From: Micromussa lordhowensis
Lineage: Eukaryota; Cnidaria; Anthozoa; Scleractinia; Lobophylliidae
Length of the DNA: 64,000 nucleotides
Assembly: GCA_964020085.1 (NCBI GenBank)
Contig: OZ026602.1
Location: 31,121,477-31,185,476, forward strand
Direction of reading: 5' to 3'
Under the pieces are notes generated by a model, which worked only from the letters and a program-made list of their open reading frames with translations, did not search any database and was not told the DNA's origin. Below are positions 36,101-47,800 of the stretch, in pieces (position 1 is the first letter of the stretch; each line of letters begins with the position of its first letter). A program made the translations under genes and the position numbers.

Positions 36101-38734
36101 TATGTATCAATAGAGAATTACAAGAGCTTGAGGGATGATACCAACAATAATAACTACAGATAATCCATGATTAAAAGGTCTAATTAAAAAAAAAGTATAA
36201 TGTTAAAAAATAATTGATATGCTGGAATATTGTAAGCCCAAGAGAAATTGGACACAGTGCCTAGGTAAAAATAGTTTTGATAAACAAGGTGTATTATGGT
36301 TTGTGAAAGAAACAAATGTTGAAAAAATCTGAGACTATTTCACCTACCCACAACTGTCATCCCCGCATTCCTCATAGCCTCTTCCAACTGCACTTCTAAT
36401 TCTCTTAGTTTGGAATCCGTTAGAGATTTAGAAGGCATGAAATGTACTGGAATTGCATAAGGTTTCCTGTTGCGTAACTCATCTGAAATCATAAAAACTA
36501 ACACATGCGTAGCAGCAATGCGTTTCTTTGAGAACAGGTCTTTCAGATAAGTCAACAGGCTCGATATCAGTGAAGTCAGACCTCCTGTATTGGCAGTGCC
36601 AATACCTTGCAGAAATGTCCTCAATTCCACTTGCAAATTTCTAGCTTTCTCCATCAGTTTTTCAAACCCTACAACACTCCAAGATAATTCCATCAACTTT
36701 TGCTCAGACGATTTTCCGGCCTGAATTGCTCTACTATACAAACCATTGGCAACCTCGGTACCAGGAATGAGAAATTCCAAATCAACCTCCAGATCCACCA
36801 ACAACTTCTCTATACCTCTTGTTATCAGTGCTGAACTTTCAGTAGTAGGAAGCTTTTTCACAAATAGGCATCTGGTCTTGTAATCTGCATACAGTGTTTG
36901 AAGGGAGCCATCTCCAAGATCTTCATCACCAGACCATGTTCCTCGTGTGCTCTCCCTTAAACCCTTTCTGACATCAAAGGCATCTGCCTTGATCCACCAT
37001 CTTCCGCTGGGGTTTGAATCCAGCGCTTGCTTGACTGCCTCCATCTGTGGATACCAGGATGCGTTTGAATTAAAATTTAATCTACTTCCTCCTTGTGAAC
37101 TGCATAGTGACCTCATGGTTAGTGCGCTCGACTCCGGAATGACCACTCTGGGTTAGAGCCCTGGTCGGGGACATTGTATTGTGTTATTGGGCAAGACACT
37201 TAACTCTCACATTGCCTCTTTCCACCCAGGAGTATGGATGGGTACCAGCAAATTGTCGGGGGAAACCTAACAAATTACTGGGGAGTGACCTGTGATGGAC
37301 AAGCATCCAGTCCAGAAGGAGTAGATATACTCCTTCTGGACTGGATGCTACAGAAACTGGGATTAGTGCCAGCCTGTTTTTGGCTCCTAAGGCTTCACTA
37401 CTTCATCTTTTTACCATTTTTATTACAAGTTTATCATGTTAGAGATATTAGGCATCAGCTGTGCACCAAAAAAGACATGATAGTGTAAGGGTTAAAAAAA
37501 CATACCTGGATGTCTACTGTTTTGGAAAATCCAGCTGTTGAGATATATTTCTGGATCTGACGTATTCCAACACTTGCAACATTGATTTTACTCTTGGAAA
37601 GGAAAAAATGAATGTTATACATCAGGTGGTAAGACAACATACAGTGAGTGAACCTGAACACACAGGCATACATGTACTCACATATCAACATGTAATTAGC
37701 TGTACAGTAGAGCCATTCGAGGAACCTCACCTTCAAAGCATTTACTTAAGCCATATATTAAGTTATATTTGCCATGAGTAAACAATGTTTTTATGGCACT
37801 CAGACTTGATACCAAAAAGTCTGTTTTTACAAACTGAAGAAAGTCATGTCCCTCATTTTCAATAATAGCTATCTTGAATAAGTGATTTAGGAGCTGCGAA
37901 CGTAGCCTTGGTGACATTGCACTTTTAAAGCTTGAAATGAATTCTTTGATCAGGTCCCCAACACTGGAAGCAAGTGGGCCTGCATCTTCAAATGGTGAGC
38001 ACTGGAATATAGGAGACAGAGGGTTGTAAGCGGTGGGTGCAGTTGGCCTTTGTGGAGTGCTGCTTGGTTGACCTTCACCAAAATCAAATCCACTACTGAG
38101 ATAATCAATTTGCAAGGCCTCCTCAGCCTCTGACAATGACTTGAACTGTACAGATAAGTGTTTTGTAACCCTTGTTCGACAACTGCCACCTTAAAAAAAA
38201 GAACAGTACAGCATAAACAGTAGCCGAAAACAGACAAGGATAGTAATACTGTATTTGCTTTAATATGAGAAACACCAGAGCAAAATATACAAGATTATGA
38301 AAACTAGAGAGGGTGATGGAAATTATATTTATAGCAAAGAAAATGACCTAACTTCAAAATTGTTTCAAACTTGGGAAAATAGTTTCCAAATCAAACCATC
38401 ATCATTCAATAAATAAAGCACTTAAATCCAAAATTAGCAAACCTGTTCGTGAAGAATTGCAAGTCTTGTTCACTGCCTCAGCACAACCATTCCAAAATTT
38501 TTGGTCAGAGTGCATTGGCCATTTGTTGACTCCAGCATCGTCCCAAAATAAGCAAATGTACTGCACGAGAGCAGATGTTTCAGCTTCTGTCCATTCTTTC
38601 CTTCCAGAAGCCTTTGTTGGAATGTTTCCTTCTTGAAATAGGCTTCTCTTGGAGCATCCTTCCGCCGACTGCTTTTAGTTTTTGGGCTTGCCAGGCGTGT
38701 TGCCTTCAACAACAATGGGCCTTTTAGCGGCCAT
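33179..38734 (-). CDS. Multi-exon cnidarian repeat-family gene (family D), two in-frame stops
   Basis: Eight exons join colinearly on the minus strand: 38734-38443, 38189-37726, 37592-37506, 37044-36348, 35853-35713, 35244-35083, 34851-34299 and 33686-33179. All but one junction is canonical with matching phases; the end of exon 2 is uncertain. Total 968 codons. Exon 1 has a SANT/Myb-like W-x-E...ALVxY segment, exon 4 begins MEAVKQALDSNP, exon 5 has GFTTDGEFNSLRT, exon 7 ERIHHREDHNHLLKRI and the last exon NLESRELRRVEY. I recall this family as abundant in corals and anemones and of unknown function. TAA codons at 38677-38675 (codon 20) and 35167-35165 interrupt it, so it may be a young pseudogene or an allele with errors. 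A SINE occupies intron 3. Confidence 0.6.
35264..35757. repeat. 258-bp tandem duplication spanning an exon-intron boundary
   Basis: CAAATGCCATTCAAGTACTG occurs at 35362 and 35620, and GTGTTAGCACTCATATTT at 35478 and 35736, both 258 bp apart. The second unit contains the 3' end of exon 5 of the family D gene and its GTAGTC donor. The first unit carries a decayed duplicate of that exon edge with GTATTC. Confidence 0.8.
37101..37402 (+). mobile_element. tRNA-derived SINE, about 300 bp
   Basis: A tRNA-like head has an A box (ATGGTTAGTGCGCTCGACT) and a B box-like GGGTTAGAGCCCTGG. It is followed by the conserved body TTGGGCAAGACACTTAACTC and CCACCCAGGAGTATGGATGG. I recognise this body as a very common SINE in cnidarian genomes. 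It lies in intron 3 of the family D gene, on the opposite strand. A 22-bp perfect hairpin at 37309-37356 is part of its 3' half. Confidence 0.85.
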
Positions 38735-39972
38735 GATCGTTACCAAACATCAGTAACAATAAATGCACACAACACGAGAACCGTTTGAGAGCGTTGGAGA
38801 GCGAATGGTCTCAGCTGTTGATGAAGGATGAAAGAAGCCATTAAAACATTTGTTGAGCTTCAAACAACGAAGGAGAACTAATTCTGGCGTCTTGAAAAGC
38901 GGTCTCGAATTACATACCGAATAACAAGGGTCACGTTTGTCTTTGAAAAACAACTGAATGAGAAAAAAAACACAATCAAAAAATATTTCTAAACCTTCAA
39001 TGTAAGTCAAGTTACCTTTACGTATGATAAAATCAACAAAGTACGGCCAAACGTTCAAGAAATAATTATTCTAAAACCAACCGACTTCTTCTGCTTTCGC
39101 CGCCATATTGAAAATATTGCTACCACAATGCAACGCAATCAGAGTGCGCACACCACCTGGATTTGTCTGGTGGCAAGATAAACACTGCAGCAAGCTTGGT
39201 ATGATTTGGTCTTGCTGCCAGATGCTCAAGTTCATCTGCAAAAAGAGAAAAACTGTTAAATTTACAACCCCTGAAGAACCCAGCTGTGGATGATTAATTA
39301 TTTCTGGGGCACTGTAAGTCGGCTGCTGATTACCAAGCCAGTTGTAGCTCTGGTTTCTATAAATCATTAGTTGTTTAAAAACAGAAATAAACTCCAGTGG
39401 CAAGCTGTGAGGTGATGGCAAAATCCAGTTAGTAGATGGTAAAAGAAAATTAACAGCACCATAAACTGCAATAACTGTACAGGCATTACTGCCCATCTGA
39501 CCAGGTGTAACTGTTGATTGAGAAACAGAAATAAGCCATTCAGTTACATCTGGACTGATGTGTGTTTCCCGTACAACAGATGGGCCCTGTGAAAGAGAAG
39601 GGAAAGATGGATTAGTGTTTGTTTGTAGTTGTCTAGAACACCACTGACAAGCACAAGACGTGGATTGCCCCTCTCTCTCATCATTCTCATCATCGTCATT
39701 CCCAGCAGCTGTTTCCATTCCCCCAGTGTTATCACCACCACCTGTATTTTCTCGAGGAAGAGCAGATTTATTAGCTATGGTTGCCAGAGATTTCATCGCA
39801 GTTTCAATCCCAGTCCTGCAAATGGGGCAAACATCAACCACATCCAGACATGATAAATGGAAAGAATGCCAACAACCCTCAAAGATCTTCCTTTGGGTGT
39901 CTTCCAAGATGATGCAATCTGGCAAATCACACCTTTTTCCCTGATCAGGTTGGGGAGAAAACTGAAACCATA

Positions 39973-40254
39973 GGGGCATGAAATCAGTTTTCATGGGTAC
40001 ATCCCCAAACAAGGCTGGCACTTTCCATAAAATAAGATCCCTCCTTTGCCTGGGTGCTCTGGGTAAGGGGCAGGCTGCTCCAGCTTCATGAGAAATTGAA
40101 CTTAATATGGTGAGGGGCATGAAATCAGTTTTCATGGGTACATCCCCAAACAAGGCTGGCACTTTCCATAAAATAAGATCCCTCCTTTGCCTGGGTGCTC
40201 TGGGTAAGGGGCAGGCTGCTCCAGCTTCATGAGAAATTGAACTTAATATGGTGA
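39973..40254 (-). repeat. Exact 141-bp tandem duplication within coding sequence
   Basis: The block beginning GGGGCATGAAATCAGTTTTC at 39973 recurs from 40114 without a visible difference. 141 bp is 47 codons, so the reading frame of family E is kept and the encoded 47 residues (with CPLPRAPRQRRDLILWKVPA) appear twice. Such identity implies a very recent event or an assembly duplication. Confidence 0.9.
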
Positions 40255-42716
40255 CAATAATTGATGCAACCCAAACAAAGCAGTTAACTGATGCCGGCTG
40301 AAAACATAATTTTTGGGAGGAGTGAAGGCTGCATGGAAGTTTGCCTGCCTTTCCCCAGCAGCAAAAAGAGAAAACAACTTCTCGCAGTTGTTCAGTGGTG
40401 TCAGAAGGATTGGTCGACTTCCTTGCTAGGCTGTGGACAAACTCTACAAAATGCTCACCAACAACATTAAGAGAACCTGAATAAAAATCATAAATATCAT
40501 TGCAACTGTTTGTCATCCAAAATAAAATGTTGCTCAACCAAAACAAGGGGGCTTTGTTGTAGTTCTTTCTGTGAAAACAAAAAAACATGATCCAAAGCCT
40601 GAAAATTTAACAAAAATAGTCATCAAATCTGTTTAACTTAAACAAAATGCTGTAACTGCAAAGTGCCAGAGGAATGTAATTGTCTAAAATGTTTAACAAA
40701 ATACCATACTGAACATCTTTAACCTGAAGAAAAACCGATTTAACAACAGTCCTCACTAAAGTCCACCCACTGTAAATCAGCTCTAAAAGAAACTGGATTT
40801 GCCATGGCTTGGGCTTGTCAGCTAGTTTCCTGCTGGAAAGACAGACTCATACACAAGTCTCATGAATGGCATGTAACCCAAAACAATATCCTCATCAGCA
40901 TTGAGGTCCACATGTAAGGGCCCTAAATGTGGGAATGACTGAAGTGAGTGGATGCCGCAAGGAACCCTGGGGGCCCTGGGGAACATTGCTTGCAGTTGTT
41001 GTTGCTTGACTGGCTTTCTCATAAACTATTTGCCTAGGAACAAATTGGCCAGGCCAGTCAGCTGGCATTAGAACAATAAAGTTTGAGAGATATTCTCTCA
41101 TATTAGTATTTAAGTAACGGTCCATGTAAGAAGGATAGCACACGCAGCAAGGAATGCTGAAAGGTGCTAACTTTTGCACAGCTTTGCTATTGTTCTATCA
41201 TACTTCTGATTGGCTCAATCACCAAAATCTACCAAAACTTCAGGTAGCTGTGTAGTTATTTATTCTTAATTGATCAACTATTTTCCTTTCAACAAAATCT
41301 CTTCTGAGTCTAAATGCCAAAGTAATCCTATGTGGGGAACATTGGAAAATTGGAAGCTTTTGCTGTCTTTGTTTATGTCTGTAGTGATTGGTTGAAATGG
41401 TTTCAAAACAAAAAGCTACCTTTCAAAATAGAGTTTAAACACATTTTATTTCATAAACCTGCTTTCCATCAATTGATAAATTCTTGGTCTGAAAACACAA
41501 CCGTTTCAACGTGGGGAAAGCGTATTACCGCAGAACAATAGAAAATGCTACAGTTCTTATCCGGATCATTACTTAACACAATATCAAAAGCATCTTCATA
41601 ATTCTCCTTACTTTTTAAAGGTAACTTAACAAAATCAATTAAAAAAAAACATCCTTAAAGGAACGTAAAGAACGAGTATCCTGAGCTTGATAGTCATGGC
41701 TTTCCATTTGGTGCCTTCCCATGACTGGATCAAAATAAGGACGAGACAACTCTGGCATTGATGAGCAAAATGAAAAGGAACTTATTTGATTAAAAAAATT
41801 TTTAAAACATAAGTTATTTACAAGAAGATTTACATCAATGCCACTTGGGTTATGAATGAAATTAACAGAACTTAAAGGAATGGCTGCAACTTCTTTCACA
41901 ATCTTGAAGATGATGGTACACATATGGTCGGCTTTGCTTGTGAATTTCTCATTTGAAGGTCTTCGAATGGTATGGATGTTATGATAGTCATCTATCATCA
42001 GGATGATGGCATGCTTCTTCTATTGCATTGTTGCATAAATGGAGATTTTCCTTTGCAATGGCCGCCCGATTTCTTGATATCACTTTGCTTGAGCAGGTTA
42101 TACCCAGCTGACGCTGAGTCTCCAGACCAGATTGGGAAAGATTGCAAAACTTAAGAAATAAACCATTATCTTCTTGAAAAAAAATACACTTTTGTGAAAA
42201 ACCAAAACATAACTGATACAAAATAACAACAATCCGTTTCTGGTTTAACGAGATTCTCCCTTCAGAATGGCGAGAAGAGGTCGTACAAGATAAAATAAAA
42301 TTAAAAACATTTGCTGCACCAGCAAGGGAACAAAACTCAAAAAATTATGTTGGGTCATAAATTGGTGGCTTTTTTTGGTCCCCACAGTGCCTTTGGAGTG
42401 CCTGCTGCAAGTAGCGGACTTCCTCTGCAAACCTCTCACCTACAGTGTAATAAGAAGATGAAAATTGATTAGTGTAGTTACAACATTACATAACACAGGG
42501 AAAACACCCGTCAAAATAGAAGAATTTCATGCTTACGATGAAATTAAAATATTATTTAACGGGCTAAATCTACTAAAGAAGCTATTCTTTGTATGAAATA
42601 AATGGGGGCTTTTTTATAAACATAAGCGGTTCTGCAAATGAATATATGAAAGACCATATATTTTGAAGTGCAGAGAAATATGTAAAGACATGAATGATCA
42701 TCGCAGGGGGAATTAA

Positions 42717-42802
42717 AGCCTGAAAAAAAATTCAGGCTTGAACGGAATTTGAACCCATGCAGGTGCAGTGCTGCAGTGCTCTACCAACTGAGCTATCAAG
42801 CC
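42717..42802 (-). mobile_element. Short tRNA-derived SINE
   Basis: On the minus strand a 68-nt tRNA-like sequence has a 7-bp acceptor stem (GGCTTGA/TCAAGCC), a perfect A box TAGCTCAGTTGG, a TTCAAAT T-loop and B box GGGTTCAAATTCC. A hairpin CCTGAATTTTTTTTCAGG follows. The anticodon arm cannot pair, so it is not a working tRNA. This head-plus-hairpin layout is a frequent cnidarian SINE. It lies in intron 2 of family E. Confidence 0.8.
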
Positions 42803-43721
42803 ACTCAAAGCTGGTCGTGTTGCAAGTTCATATTAATATACCCGTAGATGGTGAAGAATGCAAATGAACATAAGTTATTTAAGACCGGTTCTGGTCGCTT
42901 GTTTTTTTGCTCAAGGTTAATCATGTGAATTTGACGTTCTTAAAGATACATAAATTTCCAGTTGGCGACAGCATAAACAGAAATATTGTCACAATTAAGT
43001 GAGCGTACATTACAAACAAAATTAAATTCTCTAAGAAGCGTGTGCCAGAAATATTTCAAAAGTTGAAGCTTATAAAGTAAAACTTGTAGCTTGAATGAAT
43101 ACCTACCAGTAACTTTAAGAAAGTGGTTATCACTTGTGGAAGGCAGCGCCGGAGAGACGACTTCTAACAGCGTTTCTATATTTAAGGAGAATTATAAACA
43201 ACGCTAAGGGTTAAACAAAAACAGTTAACACAAAGTGCAAGAAAAAAATTAAAATATTCAGCATACCTGCCTCACCTGACATCGACGCCACAGATGCAGC
43301 TGCACTTTCGCCGGGTCCATTACATTTTTCGCTTACTCTTCTTAAATTGCAGTAACATTTTCTGCAGACTACTTTTTCCCCTAATTTTACATAGGAACTT
43401 TTTGAACGCGTTCTTCCACAATGCTCGAACATTTTGGCCCTATACCAAACCGCGAGGGAAAAATTCGCTCGCCGGCAAAAGCAAAAATCTGTGAAAAAAT
43501 TTGAGCTTTCCCGCCCTCAAACACTCTTTGCCAAAAATTTTCCCGCCATTCTGAAACGGAGGACGAAGCCAGAAATTGCTACATTCTATTCTAGAACAAG
43601 TGATCAAGCAAAGACAACTAGAAATCGCTCCTTCGGATGCCATCTTTGTTTATAAGATTTCAGCCGCGCGCAATAAAAGTCTGGGGACCAGGGTAAAAAA
43701 TCAACCAATCAGACAAAAGTC

Positions 43722-44117
43722 CCCCCTCCGATGGTGATTATTTCGTAAGAAGCAGGCCCAATCACAGAGGCTGCCACCAACCCAAGGTGCTCTATGTGAA
43801 GCTGTATTACATGCCCATTATCAAGTCATGGTGTGGAACAACGATATTGTGGCAAACCCCAACATACCATCTCCTGAAAACTATGGGAGAAACACGACAA
43901 CAGATGGCTACCAGTGATGACAAAGCTGCCGCCAGCACCAGAAGCCATCATTTACCTGGTCAAATGTGGCTGCATGAAACAATGCGCAAGTAACCGATGC
44001 CAGTGCCAAAAAAATGGGCTGTCGTGCACAGACCTCTGCTCTCGTTATGATGAAGAGGACGAACCTTGCCAGAATGTTTTTAGTGAAGTGATAGATGATG
44101 ATGAAGGCAATGCGTAA
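43722..44117 (+). pseudogene. C-terminal fragment of family B
   Basis: The frame reads LRW, TGA at 43735-43737 where Trp is expected, then LFRKKQAQSQRLPPTQ and HYQVMVWNNDIVANP. A one-base slip near 43913 brings PVMTKLPPAPEAIIYL and the cysteine cluster VKCGCMKQCASNRCQCQK ... LSCTDLC, then an acidic tail and stop. This is exactly the C-terminal part that the 20-25 kb copy lacks, though nothing shows that the two were ever joined. The CxC-rich tail resembles tesmin/TSO1-like metal-binding clusters in spacing, without clear homology. Confidence 0.8.
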
Positions 44118-44362
44118 TAACTGGAGGTGAGATTTAAATAAAATGGACAGGTGGACCTTGAAATTAATCTCATTTATGTTTGTATTTGAATCATTCTTTC
44201 TGCAGTAAGTAAACACTGTGTCAAAACATCTTAAACCTTGTTTTCATGTTAAAAGGATGACGTAATGATGAATTATCAATCTAAACTACTTTTTTCACTC
44301 GCAAGGTTGCAACCTTTTATATATGTCGAATTTAGCCGGAATATATAAATAGGTTTTCAGTT

Positions 44363-44834
44363 GAACAAGCAAATCTTACCAGCCTCGTTTCCATGCTGGG
44401 TCAATCACGTGTCCCTAATTATTGAATATCAGCAATTTAGTGTTTTAAGACCTGATCAATAAGTATTTCTGATGACTTAGACCAAGATTTCACCAAATGG
44501 ATTGATCCTAATTTCATGCAGTGTTTATCAGCCTTGATTTCATGTTGGATCAATCATGTGACCCTCGTAAATAGTTATAACTAATCAACTGGCCTTAAGA
44601 TTGTCTACTTAGTAATTCTGGCGAGTTTGGTTGAGATTCCTTGAATTAGAAAGAAGTTATGATGACTTACAGCTTTTTAGCCTCGTTTCCATGCTGGTTT
44701 ACACCAGTCATTATTCAGAACCCCATGAATACCCTCTTAAGGCTTTACAAAATTGTCAACAACAATTTTTAGGTTCCTTGTGGTCTAATAAACACTACTA
44801 GGCCACTGGCTTGCTTTCTTCCAAAAATGCCCAC
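44363..44834 (-). repeat. 470-bp dispersed repeat, copy 2 (inverted)
   Basis: Reverse-complement match over its whole length to 19449-19918, including GGATCAATCATGTGACCCTC and CTTGCTTTCTTCCAAAAATG. It starts about 250 bp beyond the family B fragment. Confidence 0.75.
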
Positions 44835-44842
44835 GGAAATAC

Positions 44843-47800
44843 ACAAGTTCCCAGACTATATGTTTTTTTTTCTTTTTCAAATCGGATGGGGTTTTTTGGG
44901 GGTTGCGCGTGCGCACTGGCACTTGGCTGACCTTGGTCATGGACCTTGGGTGTGGGTGTGGGCTTTGGTTGTGCGTGTGCTTGCTGGCGTGTCCTTGGAC
45001 CCCCCAAAAAAAGGGGACGGCACGTGGTTTCCAACAGCCTCCAAAACTGAAGGGGCATTTGACTGTCACCTGCGTGCGCGCTTTCTTCATGGCCTTGAGC
45101 TTGGCTGACATTGGTTTTTTGGCCCCTGACCTTGGCTTGTCATTGCGCGCATGTGCGCTGATGTTTGTTTTGACCTTGACCTTGGGGCTTTATAAGCCTT
45201 GGCGTGTGATTGTCTTCAATGTCCCAATACTCTGCCCAGATGTCTAACATGCCCTGGCGTCGCTTTAATTTCAGAGGTCCCAGGCCCCAGGCTTGTCTCA
45301 CTTGGTGGTAGTGGTTAAAGTTCTTCCAGAAATTGTTTTCTGATTTCTTTTCCTCGTTCATTGAGGCAGGCTTGGGAGATGACCGGTCCTCTACAAGCTA
45401 ACAACAACAAGCTAATGATTTTCCTCCCTTTTCTAGGCAGACCAGACAAACGCCTGACTGGAAGAAAAAAACAACAACCGTGAATGACCTAAAGCTAGAC
45501 TGCTAGGAAGATGCCGAAGTCTGTAAGTAAAACATTTTTTGTCTACTAAGGAGATTAGAGGTTTTTCCCTGGCGGCTCTATAAAATAAGTCATTAGACCA
45601 AGCAATTTTGGGGTTTGGTTTTTCGCTAGACATAACACCATTTGCCTGAGCGATTTTTTTGATGGGGCGGGGTTTTTGTTGCTACGCGTCAGCAGTAGCA
45701 ATTGAGCGCCAAATTCTCCTCACCTGGACATTGTTTTAAGAGGGTTTTCATTGACACTGTTATCTATCCGAAAAAAAATGAATGGGGAATGGGCTGCTAA
45801 TCGTGGACCACTCGAAATTCATGGTAAGGAAAAAAACACTTAGTCTATTTTTTGTGTTTGACTCAAAGCAAAAGAAATGTGTTGGTGTTGTGGCGCACAC
45901 TTTGACAGGTTGTTTAAGAAAACCCATTAAAAGCAAAATCTTTGTCAAGTTTTGAGGGCGATGAATAAAGAAAAAAACAAGACTTACTTCCTTTTCTTGT
46001 GGCTTGGACTCTTGATTCTATAGATTGAAGTAAAAGGGAAAAATGTTAAACATATGGTTTTAAACTTGAAGTGTTGACACAATTCGTGCAACTGTGTTTT
46101 CTTTTCCACCAGCCAACAGAAAAAAAGAAAAAACAAAAAAACCCATGGGTTCTTATCTCACCTGTGAACTTGTACTGGTCATCTTTTTTTTTGGCTTCGA
46201 AAAGAAACAAAACTCTCGTCTAGTAGTGCGTATAGTACCGTGGTTGTTTAAAAAAAAAACACGCTATCAATCCATGCTAAAAAAAAACATGCCATCACTC
46301 GAGTTTTAAAAAATATGAGCCTGTGCTAGATATTTTTTTGTTTAAACCTCTTCCTAGGACTTTTTTTTAAAAGGCGGACTTCTAGCTTGTGTGTACAAAC
46401 TGATGTATCTTTGGTTGATTACACTTGGGTGAAAAAGATTTTGCCCTGTTGGGTTCCATTTTGTAGTGTCTTCTTCAGTAATATACTCTCCCATTGGGTG
46501 TTTTTGAAGTAGATGGCAGACAGTCATATTGTACCATCCTGCAGTGATGTTGTGTGTGGTGTTATAACTGGAGGGAGAATGTTACCTGCTTTTTTTAGTG
46601 CCAAATCTATTTTTCTGTAGTTACCCTGAAAGAGTCGGACAAGGCGCTAAATGGTTGCGCAACTCCACCCAATGACATGTTTTGCCTGTTTTTTTCCTCC
46701 AGGAAAGCCTAAAAATAAAGTGTTACTGATATAAACAAAGAAGTGTCACTCACTCTAAAAAAGGGTCTATTACTACTAAAAAAATTGGGTGTTACTTATA
46801 GAAAACATAGGGCATAATAAAAGTATTGACTCATACAAATGTTAAAAAAGTGTTACTCAACTCACACTATAAAAATGGGTCTATTAATACTAAAAAATGG
46901 GGGGTACTTATAAAAAAAACAAAGAGGCATAATAAAAGTATTGACTCATACAAATATAAATAAAAAGTCTTGTGCTATCAAGAATGGGTTGTCTTTTTTA
47001 ACCCTTGCTCTTCCAAAAAAAAAAAACAACCATTTGTTTTTGTTTGTCAACTTCATCTTCACTTTCTTGGGGCAAAGTGACCCTTTCTCACCCTAGCTGG
47101 TGCAGTGTAGGGCGTTGTTCTGTAATGTGTGGTTCCAGAAAATATCCATACCCCCCACGGAGGGTTTTTTCAGTTTGAGCACCCAGCCCCCCGGATTTTC
47201 CGTTCGGGAGGGCTTCATGTTATTTCCCCCAAAAAAAGTTATAAATAATGCAAAAAAGATATCCAATCATACAAAGTCACATGGCTAAGGAGGTTAATTT
47301 TATATTAAAGCCAGTGGTGCGAAACATTTTGGTAAAAAGTTAGTTTCTTGCTCTTGGAAAGGCCTCTTGAAACCCCTTGCACCTTTTTCTTTGTGGCGCT
47401 TTTTTTTTAGTTTTCTTCTTGTTGGATAAAACTGTGGGTGACAACATCCTTAATTTACTGGTCATTCCATCCAGTCTTGCATCGGTAAAATACATGATAC
47501 TCTGTAAAGTATCAAGTCTTCATCGCCCTGCTGAAAAAAATGAGCTCTAATCAAGCATGGTGTAATGGTGGAAAAAATGTAACCTAACTAAAATAAAAAG
47601 AGAGTATAAATTTACATGTTAGTGGTGAAAAAAATACTTCTAAGCTAACTAGACTAAATAGATAGTAAAAGTCATCAAACCCCTTTAACCCTTTTTCTGG
47701 CCCAAAAATGGGGAAGAAAAAGGGAATCCCCAAAACTCCTATTGCTTTTTTTGATTTAAACCTATTCACACTCCCACATGACGATGACGCTCTAGCCCAT

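Larger units (their letters stand above)
39071..43432 (-). pseudogene. RING-type and cysteine-protease-like repeat-family gene (family E), broken
   Basis: Exon 1 (43432-43267, MFEHCGRTRSK) contains a small Cys cluster (VVCRKCYCNLRR). Exon 2 is 43175-43107. The long third exon starts at 42439 and holds MIDDYHNIHTIRRPS. Farther on come GPLHVDLNADEDI, GWTLVRTVVKS, a RING-like finger (CDLPDC ... CWHSFHLSC ... CPICRTG) and GQMGSNACTVIAVYGAV, where the Cys in SNACT is a plausible papain-like nucleophile. Lesions: in-frame TAA near 42353, frameshift near 41998, loss of one T in the run at 41641-41649, TGA near 41480, and a frameshift at about 40838. An in-frame 141-bp duplication lies just before the RING. 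I recall the family as multi-copy in cnidarians; function unknown. Confidence 0.65.

Noticed and set aside
42735..42802. Functional tRNA gene
   Set aside because: Acceptor, D and T arms and both promoter boxes are present, but the anticodon arm does not pair and a SINE-type hairpin tail follows.
44785..45247. Overlapping ORFs of 86-114 codons on both strands
   Set aside because: Low-complexity GACCTTGG-type sequence; the frames on both strands are open only because of composition.
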